NCBI RefSeq assembly: GCF_020509005.1
Contig: NC_063013.1
Span: 2,666,001-2,730,000 of the forward strand
Reading direction: 5' to 3'
Source: Fulvia fulva
Taxonomy: Eukaryota; Ascomycota; Dothideomycetes; Mycosphaerellales; Mycosphaerellaceae
Length of the DNA stretch: 64,000 bases
A program made the position numbers and the translations under genes. Shown one piece after another: positions 41,761 through 56,640 of this stretch. The notes under the pieces were generated by a model. That model searched no databases. It was not told where the DNA came from and worked only from the letters and a program-made list of their open reading frames with translations. Every line of letters begins with the position of its first letter. The first letter of the stretch is position 1.

Positions 41761-44700
41761 AAATACGAAGAGCGTAATACCGGTCGCGCTAGTATACTAG
41801 GCCCTTATATACGGTGTCCGAGTCGACACCTTCCTAGCGGATACTAGTCCGGTAGCGATAGGAGCGGTAACCGTAAAGGATGACTAGGCTACTATCCTAG
41901 GCCTCGTTATTACCCGGGCGTACTAGATAAAGAAGCCGGAACGAATAGAGCGGAAATATTCGTCGCTCGTAATTGCGTTTAAGTATAACGGCTGGAGGGC
42001 CTAAGCCGTAGAGGAGGGACTAGTCCTCGCCTACTCGTACTACTACGTAGAGAAGTATAACTATATCTATATAGTAACCTAGGTCGACGACGAGAATCAA
42101 CTATACGTAGTGTCGGCTACGAACCTCTTGTCTTACTACGAGAGAGCTAAGTATTCTTACGCTAGAGCGTCGTAGGCGCGACGGGCGCGTAACGTAGGCG
42201 AAGCCGCGGCGAATAGAGAAGTACTAGTAGAACGGGTATAAAAGCTATCCGACGAGCGTATACTCGTGTCGGGAGCGAGTCCCTCTTCTTTCTACGTATA
42301 AGAATGGCGCGGAACCGTAGCCTATACGCTCGATAGAACACCTCTAGTATAGGTATAGAATTTTCACCTCCGGAGACCGTAAACCGAGCGGGCTAAGCGA
42401 CGAACATTAGACGAGCGGACTATCGAACAACAACTAAGCGGACTATACGACGGTATCGAGCGGACTACGAAACAATCTAGTGTTTACTAGCGGGTGATAC
42501 GGTAGGTAGGTAGACACGCGACGAAGCCTATAAAGGCCTATTTAATACCCGGTATAGGAACGAGGGTTTTACTTAAGGCACTACCTATCCCGCTACATAA
42601 CGCACCTAGTCTAATATAGTAGATTACGACGAGGAAAAGACGATAGCCTAAGTAAGGAAAAGACGGCTATTAGGACGGGGAAAAGACGTATAATACGAGT
42701 AGAATAGTTCTATAATCGGGGAGGATCGAGAGTAGGGTAATAAGGAACTTTATATTAGTTAATAGGTAGAAACGTAAGGAGTACGCTACCCGGCGTAGTG
42801 TATACCCCGAGCAAACCTACGAGGTATAGACGGCCGCTTTCTAGAGATAGGCTACGGTAACGCGAAGGGCGTTAAAACCTAGGGCGTAGTATATACTAGT
42901 AGCGACGGTTAATACTATCTATATAGCCCGAGAGGATAGATACGTATATCGGTCAATAGAGAGTACTAAAGGGCTTAGGCCTATAGAGGTGGATATTAGC
43001 TTAAGGAGCAAATAGGGAGGGAGGGCGTAGAGGGAAGCTTTTGCTCCGGGCTAACCTCTCGAAACGAGGCTATACGGTAGTACTAGATAAGTAGGAAAGC
43101 GCGGTTAGGACTTATTACCTTATCTCGTAGCTAGCTTACTAAATACGATTCCTTCCTTACTAGAGACTTACGTAGCTAGCCGAGGACAACTACGTACTCC
43201 TAGTAATATAGATAGGGGAAAGAAGCTAGCGATCGATACTAATAGTAATAGAGCTTATTACGGAGCAAATTTAGACCCTCTAGTACTACGGTAGGAACCG
43301 AGCGGCGTCCTTATTATCCCTCGACATCGTAGGAGCCTTTAACAACGTCTTATACTAAAGGCTAATATATATCCTATAGTAGAAAGGCATCCCCTAGTAG
43401 GTAACGACGTTCGTCTACTCCTTTCTCTAGGAACGGACGACATACCTAGTCCTAGGAAGGTACACGTCCGACCCGGTAAAGGTAGAGGCTAGAATACCTT
43501 AGGGATCTACTCTCTCCCCTATCCTGTTTCTAATATTTATGTCTAATCTAATCCCCCTACTCACCTCTCCGTAAACCTTAGTATCGGGGTTCGTAGACGA
43601 TATAAACATACTAGCCTAGTCAGACTCGATAGAAGAGAACTGTCGCCTCCTTAAAGATAGGCACAAGAAATGCGAGGAGTAGGCAAAGAAGTATAGTGCC
43701 CGGTTCGCCCCTAAAAAGTACTAACTTATACACTTTAGTAAAGCGAGAATATACTATAATATAAAGGCGGCGGTAAGAATCTAAGGCTACGAGACCAAGC
43801 TATTAGCGGAGCTACGAGTACTAGGGATCTAGCTCGACCCGAAGCTAAGCTAGAATGTATAGATTAAGAAAGCCTAGAGTCGAGCGTAAGTTAATAAAGC
43901 CTCGATAAAGAGGCTTACGACGTCTATATAGGGAGTAATATTCGATAGGTTAAGGGTAATATATAAGGCGATTATTAGACTAGCTATATTATACGGGGCA
44001 TAGATTTAGGGAATAGGAGGCGTAGGTAAGCCGATCCCGAAACGGATAGAGCAATCCCTAAATAGGATATAGGTAGGTAACCTATATAGGGTACTAGGTA
44101 TATATAAGACAACGTTAATAAGCACGGTAGAAATAGAGATAGGAATACTACTAATCGGCCAGTATATCCGGGGAATAAGAATTTAATACGCGGCAAAGAC
44201 GACAGGTTACCTAGTATAAACTACGATCTAGGAGGTAAAGAATAAGATAGAAAGCCGCTACCGGAGAGGGGCCGGACATAGGACAAGCTAAAAAGAGGAT
44301 GACCTTACTACCTTTACGGCCGTATAGATAAGCACCGAATAGCTAGCACGAAAAGAGGAGGAGCGTAGGACTCGCTAGGCCGGCGGGAGCAAGGCTAAGA
44401 CCTTAAGCCTAGCGGAATAGATAGCGAGCTACCTATAGGATTAGGACTAGAAAAGGAAGCCCCCTAAGACAATAGGCCCGATAGCGCTCCGAGCCTTCTA
44501 GAGACACAATTACTAGCTATATAGGGACCTAATAAGGGCCGAAGCAAGTATAGCGATCCAAATCAGGTCCGAAAATATTAGATTAAGGGCCTACCTATTT
44601 AGGAGACGCGTACTAGACATCTATAGCCTAGCCTACTAGTATAGCTACCTATCGTTAAACCTAGAACATATACTACTACGATACCCGTAGTAGGCGAGAG

Positions 44701-47700
44701 GTAGGGGAAATGAGAGGCACTAAGCGGGGAGGAGAGACTACAAGTTAATTATAAGGGACAAAGGTAACATTCGCCGAATCTCTCGGTAGATACTATAGTA
44801 GGGATACCTCTAGTAGTTTAGCCTCGCTAGCGAGACGGAGGAGTAGATAGACAAGAGGCGGAAGCGAGGGGGTTATAGATAGGGTAGTCATTAGGGCAGG
44901 CCTATAACACTAGCGTACCCCTAATAAGGGAAATTTAAGACGACAACTAGGAGGAAAAGATAGGCGGGAAGGAGGAGGGGTTTTTACTAATACGGTTTCC
45001 CCTCTATATATACGAAAACAAGATAGTATAGCTATATAGGCTAAAGGGCACTATAATAGCTTAATGAAATATCTATCTAAATACGAAGAGCGTAATACCG
45101 GTCGCGCTAGTATACTAGGCCCTTATATACGGTGTCCGAGTCGACACCTTCCTAGCGGATACTAGTCCGGTAGCGATAGGAGCGGTAACCGTAAAGGATG
45201 ACTAGGCTACTATCCTAGGCCTCGTTATTACCCGGGCGTACTAGATAAAGAAGCCGGAACGAATAGAGCGGAAATATTCGTCGCTCGTAATTGCGTTTAA
45301 GTATAACGGCTGGAGGGCCTAAGCCGTAGAGGAGGGACTAGTCCTCGCCTACTCGTACTACTACGTAGAGAAGTATAACTATATCTATATAGTAACCTAG
45401 GTCGACGACGAGAATCAACTATACGTAGTGTCGGCTACGAACCTCTTGTCTTACTACGAGAGAGCTAAGTATTCTTACGCTAGAGCGTCGTAGGCGCGAC
45501 GGGCGCGTAACGTAGGCGAAGCCGCGGCGAATAGAGAAGTACTAGTAGAACGGGTATAAAAGCTATCCGACGAGCGTATACTCGTGTCGGGAGCGAGTCC
45601 CTCTTCTTTCTACGTATAAGAATGGCGCGGAACCGTAGCCTATACGCTCGATAGAACACCTCTAGTATAGGTATAGAATTTTCACCTCCGGAGACCGTAA
45701 ACCGAGCGGGCTAAGCGACGAACATTAGACGAGCGGACTATCGAACAACAACTAAGCGGACTATACGACGGTATCGAGCGGACTACGAAACAATCTAGTG
45801 TTTACTAGCGGGTGATACGGTAGGTAGGTAGACACGCGACGAAGCCTATAAAGGCCTATTTAATACCCGGTATAGGAACGAGGGTTTTACTTAAGGCACT
45901 ACCTATCCCGCTACATAACGCACCTAGTCTAATATAGTAGATTACGACGAGGAAAAGACGATAGCCTAAGTAAGGAAAAGACGGCTATTAGGACGGGGAA
46001 AAGACGTATAATACGAGTAGAATAGTTCTATAATCGGGGAGGATCGAGAGTAGGGTAATAAGGAACTTTATATTAGTTAATAGGTAGAAACGTAAGGAGT
46101 ACGCTACCCGGCGTAGTGTATACCCCGAGCAAACCTACGAGGTATAGACGGCCGCTTTCTAGAGATAGGCTACGGTAACGCGAAGGGCGTTAAAACCTAG
46201 GGCGTAGTATATACTAGTAGCGACGGTTAATACTATCTATATAGCCCGAGAGGATAGATACGTATATCGGTCAATAGAGAGTACTAAAGGGCTTAGGCCT
46301 ATAGAGGTGGATATTAGCTTAAGGAGCAAATAGGGAGGGAGGGCGTAGAGGGAAGCTTTTGCTCCGGGCTAACCTCTCGAAACGAGGCTATACGGTAGTA
46401 CTAGATAAGTAGGAAAGCGCGGTTAGGACTTATTACCTTATCTCGTAGCTAGCTTACTAAATACGATTCCTTCCTTACTAGAGACTTACGTAGCTAGCCG
46501 AGGACAACTACGTACTCCTAGTAATATAGATAGGGGAAAGAAGCTAGCGATCGATACTAATAGTAATAGAGCTTATTACGGAGCAAATTTAGACCCTCTA
46601 GTACTACGGTAGGAACCGAGCGGCGTCCTTATTATCCCTCGACATCGTAGGAGCCTTTAACAACGTCTTATACTAAAGGCTAATATATATCCTATAGTAG
46701 AAAGGCATCCCCTAGTAGGTAACGACGTTCGTCTACTCCTTTCTCTAGGAACGGACGACATACCTAGTCCTAGGAAGGTACACGTCCGACCCGGTAAAGG
46801 TAGAGGCTAGAATACCTTAGGGATCTACTCTCTCCCCTATCCTGTTTCTAATATTTATGTCTAATCTAATCCCCCTACTCACCTCTCCGTAAACCTTAGT
46901 ATCGGGGTTCGTAGACGATATAAACATACTAGCCTAGTCAGACTCGATAGAAGAGAACTGTCGCCTCCTTAAAGATAGGCACAAGAAATGCGAGGAGTAG
47001 GCAAAGAAGTATAGTGCCCGGTTCGCCCCTAAAAAGTACTAACTTATACACTTTAGTAAAGCGAGAATATACTATAATATAAAGGCGGCGGTAAGAATCT
47101 AAGGCTACGAGACCAAGCTATTAGCGGAGCTACGAGTACTAGGGATCTAGCTCGACCCGAAGCTAAGCTAGAATGTATAGATTAAGAAAGCCTAGAGTCG
47201 AGCGTAAGTTAATAAAGCCTCGATAAAGAGGCTTACGACGTCTATATAGGGAGTAATATTCGATAGGTTAAGGGTAATATATAAGGCGATTATTAGACTA
47301 GCTATATTATACGGGGCATAGATTTAGGGAATAGGAGGCGTAGGTAAGCCGATCCCGAAACGGATAGAGCAATCCCTAAATAGGATATAGGTAGGTAACC
47401 TATATAGGGTACTAGGTATATATAAGACAACGTTAATAAGCACGGTAGAAATAGAGATAGGAATACTACTAATCGGCCAGTATATCCGGGGAATAAGAAT
47501 TTAATACGCGGCAAAGACGACAGGTTACCTAGTATAAACTACGATCTAGGAGGTAAAGAATAAGATAGAAAGCCGCTACCGGAGAGGGGCCGGACATAGG
47601 ACAAGCTAAAAAGAGGATGACCTTACTACCTTTACGGCCGTATAGATAAGCACCGAATAGCTAGCACGAAAAGAGGAGGAGCGTAGGACTCGCTAGGCCG

Positions 47701-50700
47701 GCGGGAGCAAGGCTAAGACCTTAAGCCTAGCGGAATAGATAGCGAGCTACCTATAGGATTAGGACTAGAAAAGGAAGCCCCCTAAGACAATAGGCCCGAT
47801 AGCGCTCCGAGCCTTCTAGAGACACAATTACTAGCTATATAGGGACCTAATAAGGGCCGAAGCAAGTATAGCGATCCAAATCAGGTCCGAAAATATTAGA
47901 TTAAGGGCCTACCTATTTAGGAGACGCGTACTAGACATCTATAGCCTAGCCTACTAGTATAGCTACCTATCGTTAAACCTAGAACATATACTACTACGAT
48001 ACCCGTAGTAGGCGAGAGGTAGGGGAAATGAGAGGCACTAAGCGGGGAGGAGAGACTACAAGTTAATTATAAGGGACAAAGGTAACATTCGCCGAATCTC
48101 TCGGTAGATACTATAGTAGGGATACCTCTAGTAGTTTAGCCTCGCTAGCGAGACGGAGGAGTAGATAGACAAGAGGCGGAAGCGAGGGGGTTATAGATAG
48201 GGTAGTCATTAGGGCAGGCCTATAACACTAGCGTACCCCTAATAAGGGAAATTTAAGACGACAACTAGGAGGAAAAGATAGGCGGGAAGGAGGAGGGGTT
48301 TTTACTAATACGGTTTCCCCTCTATATATACGAAAACAAGATAGTATAGCTATATAGGCTAAAGGGCACTATAATAGCTTAATGAAATATCTATCTAAAT
48401 ACGAAGAGCGTAATACCGGTCGCGCTAGTATACTAGGCCCTTATATACGGTGTCCGAGTCGACACCTTCCTAGCGGATACTAGTCCGGTAGCGATAGGAG
48501 CGGTAACCGTAAAGGATGACTAGGCTACTATCCTAGGCCTCGTTATTACCCGGGCGTACTAGATAAAGAAGCCGGAACGAATAGAGCGGAAATATTCGTC
48601 GCTCGTAATTGCGTTTAAGTATAACGGCTGGAGGGCCTAAGCCGTAGAGGAGGGACTAGTCCTCGCCTACTCGTACTACTACGTAGAGAAGTATAACTAT
48701 ATCTATATAGTAACCTAGGTCGACGACGAGAATCAACTATACGTAGTGTCGGCTACGAACCTCTTGTCTTACTACGAGAGAGCTAAGTATTCTTACGCTA
48801 GAGCGTCGTAGGCGCGACGGGCGCGTAACGTAGGCGAAGCCGCGGCGAATAGAGAAGTACTAGTAGAACGGGTATAAAAGCTATCCGACGAGCGTATACT
48901 CGTGTCGGGAGCGAGTCCCTCTTCTTTCTACGTATAAGAATGGCGCGGAACCGTAGCCTATACGCTCGATAGAACACCTCTAGTATAGGTATAGAATTTT
49001 CACCTCCGGAGACCGTAAACCGAGCGGGCTAAGCGACGAACATTAGACGAGCGGACTATCGAACAACAACTAAGCGGACTATACGACGGTATCGAGCGGA
49101 CTACGAAACAATCTAGTGTTTACTAGCGGGTGATACGGTAGGTAGGTAGACACGCGACGAAGCCTATAAAGGCCTATTTAATACCCGGTATAGGAACGAG
49201 GGTTTTACTTAAGGCACTACCTATCCCGCTACATAACGCACCTAGTCTAATATAGTAGATTACGACGAGGAAAAGACGATAGCCTAAGTAAGGAAAAGAC
49301 GGCTATTAGGACGGGGAAAAGACGTATAATACGAGTAGAATAGTTCTATAATCGGGGAGGATCGAGAGTAGGGTAATAAGGAACTTTATATTAGTTAATA
49401 GGTAGAAACGTAAGGAGTACGCTACCCGGCGTAGTGTATACCCCGAGCAAACCTACGAGGTATAGACGGCCGCTTTCTAGAGATAGGCTACGGTAACGCG
49501 AAGGGCGTTAAAACCTAGGGCGTAGTATATACTAGTAGCGACGGTTAATACTATCTATATAGCCCGAGAGGATAGATACGTATATCGGTCAATAGAGAGT
49601 ACTAAAGGGCTTAGGCCTATAGAGGTGGATATTAGCTTAAGGAGCAAATAGGGAGGGAGGGCGTAGAGGGAAGCTTTTGCTCCGGGCTAACCTCTCGAAA
49701 CGAGGCTATACGGTAGTACTAGATAAGTAGGAAAGCGCGGTTAGGACTTATTACCTTATCTCGTAGCTAGCTTACTAAATACGATTCCTTCCTTACTAGA
49801 GACTTACGTAGCTAGCCGAGGACAACTACGTACTCCTAGTAATATAGATAGGGGAAAGAAGCTAGCGATCGATACTAATAGTAATAGAGCTTATTACGGA
49901 GCAAATTTAGACCCTCTAGTACTACGGTAGGAACCGAGCGGCGTCCTTATTATCCCTCGACATCGTAGGAGCCTTTAACAACGTCTTATACTAAAGGCTA
50001 ATATATATCCTATAGTAGAAAGGCATCCCCTAGTAGGTAACGACGTTCGTCTACTCCTTTCTCTAGGAACGGACGACATACCTAGTCCTAGGAAGGTACA
50101 CGTCCGACCCGGTAAAGGTAGAGGCTAGAATACCTTAGGGATCTACTCTCTCCCCTATCCTGTTTCTAATATTTATGTCTAATCTAATCCCCCTACTCAC
50201 CTCTCCGTAAACCTTAGTATCGGGGTTCGTAGACGATATAAACATACTAGCCTAGTCAGACTCGATAGAAGAGAACTGTCGCCTCCTTAAAGATAGGCAC
50301 AAGAAATGCGAGGAGTAGGCAAAGAAGTATAGTGCCCGGTTCGCCCCTAAAAAGTACTAACTTATACACTTTAGTAAAGCGAGAATATACTATAATATAA
50401 AGGCGGCGGTAAGAATCTAAGGCTACGAGACCAAGCTATTAGCGGAGCTACGAGTACTAGGGATCTAGCTCGACCCGAAGCTAAGCTAGAATGTATAGAT
50501 TAAGAAAGCCTAGAGTCGAGCGTAAGTTAATAAAGCCTCGATAAAGAGGCTTACGACGTCTATATAGGGAGTAATATTCGATAGGTTAAGGGTAATATAT
50601 AAGGCGATTATTAGACTAGCTATATTATACGGGGCATAGATTTAGGGAATAGGAGGCGTAGGTAAGCCGATCCCGAAACGGATAGAGCAATCCCTAAATA

Positions 50701-53700
50701 GGATATAGGTAGGTAACCTATATAGGGTACTAGGTATATATAAGACAACGTTAATAAGCACGGTAGAAATAGAGATAGGAATACTACTAATCGGCCAGTA
50801 TATCCGGGGAATAAGAATTTAATACGCGGCAAAGACGACAGGTTACCTAGTATAAACTACGATCTAGGAGGTAAAGAATAAGATAGAAAGCCGCTACCGG
50901 AGAGGGGCCGGACATAGGACAAGCTAAAAAGAGGATGACCTTACTACCTTTACGGCCGTATAGATAAGCACCGAATAGCTAGCACGAAAAGAGGAGGAGC
51001 GTAGGACTCGCTAGGCCGGCGGGAGCAAGGCTAAGACCTTAAGCCTAGCGGAATAGATAGCGAGCTACCTATAGGATTAGGACTAGAAAAGGAAGCCCCC
51101 TAAGACAATAGGCCCGATAGCGCTCCGAGCCTTCTAGAGACACAATTACTAGCTATATAGGGACCTAATAAGGGCCGAAGCAAGTATAGCGATCCAAATC
51201 AGGTCCGAAAATATTAGATTAAGGGCCTACCTATTTAGGAGACGCGTACTAGACATCTATAGCCTAGCCTACTAGTATAGCTACCTATCGTTAAACCTAG
51301 AACATATACTACTACGATACCCGTAGTAGGCGAGAGGTAGGGGAAATGAGAGGCACTAAGCGGGGAGGAGAGACTACAAGTTAATTATAAGGGACAAAGG
51401 TAACATTCGCCGAATCTCTCGGTAGATACTATAGTAGGGATACCTCTAGTAGTTTAGCCTCGCTAGCGAGACGGAGGAGTAGATAGACAAGAGGCGGAAG
51501 CGAGGGGGTTATAGATAGGGTAGTCATTAGGGCAGGCCTATAACACTAGCGTACCCCTAATAAGGGAAATTTAAGACGACAACTAGGAGGAAAAGATAGG
51601 CGGGAAGGAGGAGGGGTTTTTACTAATACGGTTTCCCCTCTATATATACGAAAACAAGATAGTATAGCTATATAGGCTAAAGGGCACTATAATAGCTTAA
51701 TGAAATATCTATCTAAATACGAAGAGCGTAATACCGGTCGCGCTAGTATACTAGGCCCTTATATACGGTGTCCGAGTCGACACCTTCCTAGCGGATACTA
51801 GTCCGGTAGCGATAGGAGCGGTAACCGTAAAGGATGACTAGGCTACTATCCTAGGCCTCGTTATTACCCGGGCGTACTAGATAAAGAAGCCGGAACGAAT
51901 AGAGCGGAAATATTCGTCGCTCGTAATTGCGTTTAAGTATAACGGCTGGAGGGCCTAAGCCGTAGAGGAGGGACTAGTCCTCGCCTACTCGTACTACTAC
52001 GTAGAGAAGTATAACTATATCTATATAGTAACCTAGGTCGACGACGAGAATCAACTATACGTAGTGTCGGCTACGAACCTCTTGTCTTACTACGAGAGAG
52101 CTAAGTATTCTTACGCTAGAGCGTCGTAGGCGCGACGGGCGCGTAACGTAGGCGAAGCCGCGGCGAATAGAGAAGTACTAGTAGAACGGGTATAAAAGCT
52201 ATCCGACGAGCGTATACTCGTGTCGGGAGCGAGTCCCTCTTCTTTCTACGTATAAGAATGGCGCGGAACCGTAGCCTATACGCTCGATAGAACACCTCTA
52301 GTATAGGTATAGAATTTTCACCTCCGGAGACCGTAAACCGAGCGGGCTAAGCGACGAACATTAGACGAGCGGACTATCGAACAACAACTAAGCGGACTAT
52401 ACGACGGTATCGAGCGGACTACGAAACAATCTAGTGTTTACTAGCGGGTGATACGGTAGGTAGGTAGACACGCGACGAAGCCTATAAAGGCCTATTTAAT
52501 ACCCGGTATAGGAACGAGGGTTTTACTTAAGGCACTACCTATCCCGCTACATAACGCACCTAGTCTAATATAGTAGATTACGACGAGGAAAAGACGATAG
52601 CCTAAGTAAGGAAAAGACGGCTATTAGGACGGGGAAAAGACGTATAATACGAGTAGAATAGTTCTATAATCGGGGAGGATCGAGAGTAGGGTAATAAGGA
52701 ACTTTATATTAGTTAATAGGTAGAAACGTAAGGAGTACGCTACCCGGCGTAGTGTATACCCCGAGCAAACCTACGAGGTATAGACGGCCGCTTTCTAGAG
52801 ATAGGCTACGGTAACGCGAAGGGCGTTAAAACCTAGGGCGTAGTATATACTAGTAGCGACGGTTAATACTATCTATATAGCCCGAGAGGATAGATACGTA
52901 TATCGGTCAATAGAGAGTACTAAAGGGCTTAGGCCTATAGAGGTGGATATTAGCTTAAGGAGCAAATAGGGAGGGAGGGCGTAGAGGGAAGCTTTTGCTC
53001 CGGGCTAACCTCTCGAAACGAGGCTATACGGTAGTACTAGATAAGTAGGAAAGCGCGGTTAGGACTTATTACCTTATCTCGTAGCTAGCTTACTAAATAC
53101 GATTCCTTCCTTACTAGAGACTTACGTAGCTAGCCGAGGACAACTACGTACTCCTAGTAATATAGATAGGGGAAAGAAGCTAGCGATCGATACTAATAGT
53201 AATAGAGCTTATTACGGAGCAAATTTAGACCCTCTAGTACTACGGTAGGAACCGAGCGGCGTCCTTATTATCCCTCGACATCGTAGGAGCCTTTAACAAC
53301 GTCTTATACTAAAGGCTAATATATATCCTATAGTAGAAAGGCATCCCCTAGTAGGTAACGACGTTCGTCTACTCCTTTCTCTAGGAACGGACGACATACC
53401 TAGTCCTAGGAAGGTACACGTCCGACCCGGTAAAGGTAGAGGCTAGAATACCTTAGGGATCTACTCTCTCCCCTATCCTGTTTCTAATATTTATGTCTAA
53501 TCTAATCCCCCTACTCACCTCTCCGTAAACCTTAGTATCGGGGTTCGTAGACGATATAAACATACTAGCCTAGTCAGACTCGATAGAAGAGAACTGTCGC
53601 CTCCTTAAAGATAGGCACAAGAAATGCGAGGAGTAGGCAAAGAAGTATAGTGCCCGGTTCGCCCCTAAAAAGTACTAACTTATACACTTTAGTAAAGCGA

Positions 53701-55032
53701 GAATATACTATAATATAAAGGCGGCGGTAAGAATCTAAGGCTACGAGACCAAGCTATTAGCGGAGCTACGAGTACTAGGGATCTAGCTCGACCCGAAGCT
53801 AAGCTAGAATGTATAGATTAAGAAAGCCTAGAGTCGAGCGTAAGTTAATAAAGCCTCGATAAAGAGGCTTACGACGTCTATATAGGGAGTAATATTCGAT
53901 AGGTTAAGGGTAATATATAAGGCGATTATTAGACTAGCTATATTATACGGGGCATAGATTTAGGGAATAGGAGGCGTAGGTAAGCCGATCCCGAAACGGA
54001 TAGAGCAATCCCTAAATAGGATATAGGTAGGTAACCTATATAGGGTACTAGGTATATATAAGACAACGTTAATAAGCACGGTAGAAATAGAGATAGGAAT
54101 ACTACTAATCGGCCAGTATATCCGGGGAATAAGAATTTAATACGCGGCAAAGACGACAGGTTACCTAGTATAAACTACGATCTAGGAGGTAAAGAATAAG
54201 ATAGAAAGCCGCTACCGGAGAGGGGCCGGACATAGGACAAGCTAAAAAGAGGATGACCTTACTACCTTTACGGCCGTATAGATAAGCACCGAATAGCTAG
54301 CACGAAAAGAGGAGGAGCGTAGGACTCGCTAGGCCGGCGGGAGCAAGGCTAAGACCTTAAGCCTAGCGGAATAGATAGCGAGCTACCTATAGGATTAGGA
54401 CTAGAAAAGGAAGCCCCCTAAGACAATAGGCCCGATAGCGCTCCGAGCCTTCTAGAGACACAATTACTAGCTATATAGGGACCTAATAAGGGCCGAAGCA
54501 AGTATAGCGATCCAAATCAGGTCCGAAAATATTAGATTAAGGGCCTACCTATTTAGGAGACGCGTACTAGACATCTATAGCCTAGCCTACTAGTATAGCT
54601 ACCTATCGTTAAACCTAGAACATATACTACTACGATACCCGTAGTAGGCGAGAGGTAGGGGAAATGAGAGGCACTAAGCGGGGAGGAGAGACTACAAGTT
54701 AATTATAAGGGACAAAGGTAACATTCGCCGAATCTCTCGGTAGATACTATAGTAGGGATACCTCTAGTAGTTTAGCCTCGCTAGCGAGACGGAGGAGTAG
54801 ATAGACAAGAGGCGGAAGCGAGGGGGTTATAGATAGGGTAGTCATTAGGGCAGGCCTATAACACTAGCGTACCCCTAATAAGGGAAATTTAAGACGACAA
54901 CTAGGAGGAAAAGATAGGCGGGAAGGAGGAGGGGTTTTTACTAATACGGTTTCCCCTCTATATATACGAAAACAAGATAGTATAGCTATATAGGCCAAAG
55001 GGCACTATAACAGCTTAATGAAATATCTATCT
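38443..55032 (+). repeat. Tandem array: five head-to-tail 3,318-bp units of a deleted LINE
   Basis: Units start at 38443, 41761, 45079, 48397 and 51715, exactly 3,318 bp apart, each beginning AAATACGAAGAGCG and ending GAAATATCTATCT. By eye they look identical, RIP-derived stops included. The last unit differs near its end (GGCCAAAG and AACAGC where the others have GGCTAAAG and AATAGC). Each unit has a 1.4-kb 5' part (38443-39843 in the first) that matches 19038-20117 in its second two thirds. It is joined directly to RT sequence from AGAGACTTACG onward. Relative to the copy at 19038-22963, about 930 bp are deleted (20118-21044). FVDD is retained in each unit (for example near 40,272). Confidence 0.95.
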
Positions 55033-56640
55033 ATCTATATAGCTCCTTTATTTATCGCGCTATCCTATTAGGTTGGTTAGCGTTCGGTTATTAGGGGGTA
55101 TCCGAAGATTTATATCTATCTAGCTTTATTTACCGCCCTCTATAGCCCCCTTAGGCTTCTAGGCGGCGGGTAAGTACTCTACTATATATTTTATATCGCT
55201 TCGTCTATCCTTTTCCTCTTTACGGCCTCGAATCCTCTATACTAGGAATTGCCGAGCGTTAGTATAGGGTACCTTACCGGGGTTATTACCCTAGCCTAGC
55301 GGGCCTTTTCTTATACTACCATCCTTATAGGGCATAAGTTTGAGTATACCGGGTGTTTACGGCCGTAGTATACGTACCTCGATTCCTCCCGTAGGTATTA
55401 TTTCCCCTAATACGGTCCTACGTAGTATAGGTACTTAGGGGTCTTCTCGGTATACTTTAGCGTAATAAAGCCGTATTATTAGTTGTTAAAGCATTAGAGC
55501 ACTCTATAGCTACTCTTATATACCTCCGTATCGAGGCGTTCGTATTACTAGAATAGTCCTCCTTCTAGGACCTAGTTCGCTTATTCTACGGTAGCTATCT
55601 AGACGATTAGAGAGGAGTACGTCTTAGTAGCTTCGACATTCTTGTTTAGCTACGCTACTTTAGTAAAGCGTACTCCCGGTAAGGTGTTCTAGTTCTATAT
55701 CTAGAGTAGGGCGAGGTCGTTCTCTACCCTAAAGGCCCTTAGTACCCTATAGGCTATTACCGTAAACTACTAGTAAGAGACCTTTATCGACCTCGCTACC
55801 TTAACTATCTAGTCCTTAAGGGTCTCGAGCTTTTGTCGGTCTGTCTCCTATACTATAAAGAGGCGTATTACTCCTCTAGGCGCGATTTTAGCTCCTACTA
55901 TCTCCTTCTAGCCAATCCTATCTACTAGCTCCTTACTTATTAGACCCTCTACTCCGGGTCCGTAACGTACACCCTAATAGCGTTATTTGTCCTTTAGGTC
56001 TATAGATTAGGGGAGTTAGCTACTACGTTTGCCTATATAGGAGTATACTAGGTAGTAGCTTTCTATACTATCTACTAGATTACTCTCGGGATCTAATATT
56101 TAAGTACCTTAAGGGCTCCGAGGAGTTAGGCGATCGTAGTCTTTTATACCCTAGCTAGGCGCTTATCTACTTCGAGTATCTCTTAAGCCTCTTTATATAG
56201 GTCCTTCTATATAGAGGTTTAGTTAACCCGGAGGGGTGGCTTACTCTATATTTATAGTCGCGGTTACTATAGCTATTACTAGTTTAGCTATTATTACTAG
56301 CTATACTGTTACTAGCTTAGTAGTAGTATACTTTGTATCTGTTTTTAGTAGGCGTAGGTTTCCCTTACAAGTTGCTTAATACTCGCTAGCTAGGCTTCTA
56401 GTCTAGAGTCTATAGCTCTAGTTCGCCTTCTCCTTTTTAAGAGGACTAGCGGGCGGCCGTTTAGGTTATAGCGTAAGGTCTTATAAGTGTTCTATATATT
56501 ACGCGAGCTATATACGTTAAGGGTATATAGTAGGTTTGTAGTGAATTGCTAGTATAGCTTATAATCTAAGTTAGGTGATATTCTAGCTAAGTTTCGGCTA
56601 GTCTAGAAGCGGGCTTAGGGCCGTAGCTAAGCTATAGAAA
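55033..56640 (-). pseudogene. Minus-strand Tad1-like LINE ORF1 fragment
   Basis: Read on the minus strand, 55,330-55,500 carries the same zinc-knuckle region as the other LINE ORF1 remnants (ECFN..QYGF, REESRYVYYGRKHP). The region from there to about 56,400 corresponds to the N-terminal half. The downstream ORF2 is missing; the fragment is cut at 55033 by the end of the tandem array. The boundary toward 56,640 is uncertain. Confidence 0.65.

Noticed and set aside
37348..54150. Identical 70-codon minus-strand ORF repeated six times at 3,318-bp spacing (for example 37348-37560 and 40666-40878)
   Set aside because: It is antisense to LINE ORF2 in each unit, and an open frame arises because RIP removes stops on one strand while creating them on the other. 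Not a gene family.
38443..55032. Reading the array as satellite DNA of a centromere or as a CRISPR-like or rDNA-like repeat
   Set aside because: Units contain LINE RT sequence with FVDD and end in LINE tails; no short direct repeats with spacers, no rRNA sequence, no independent centromere signal.
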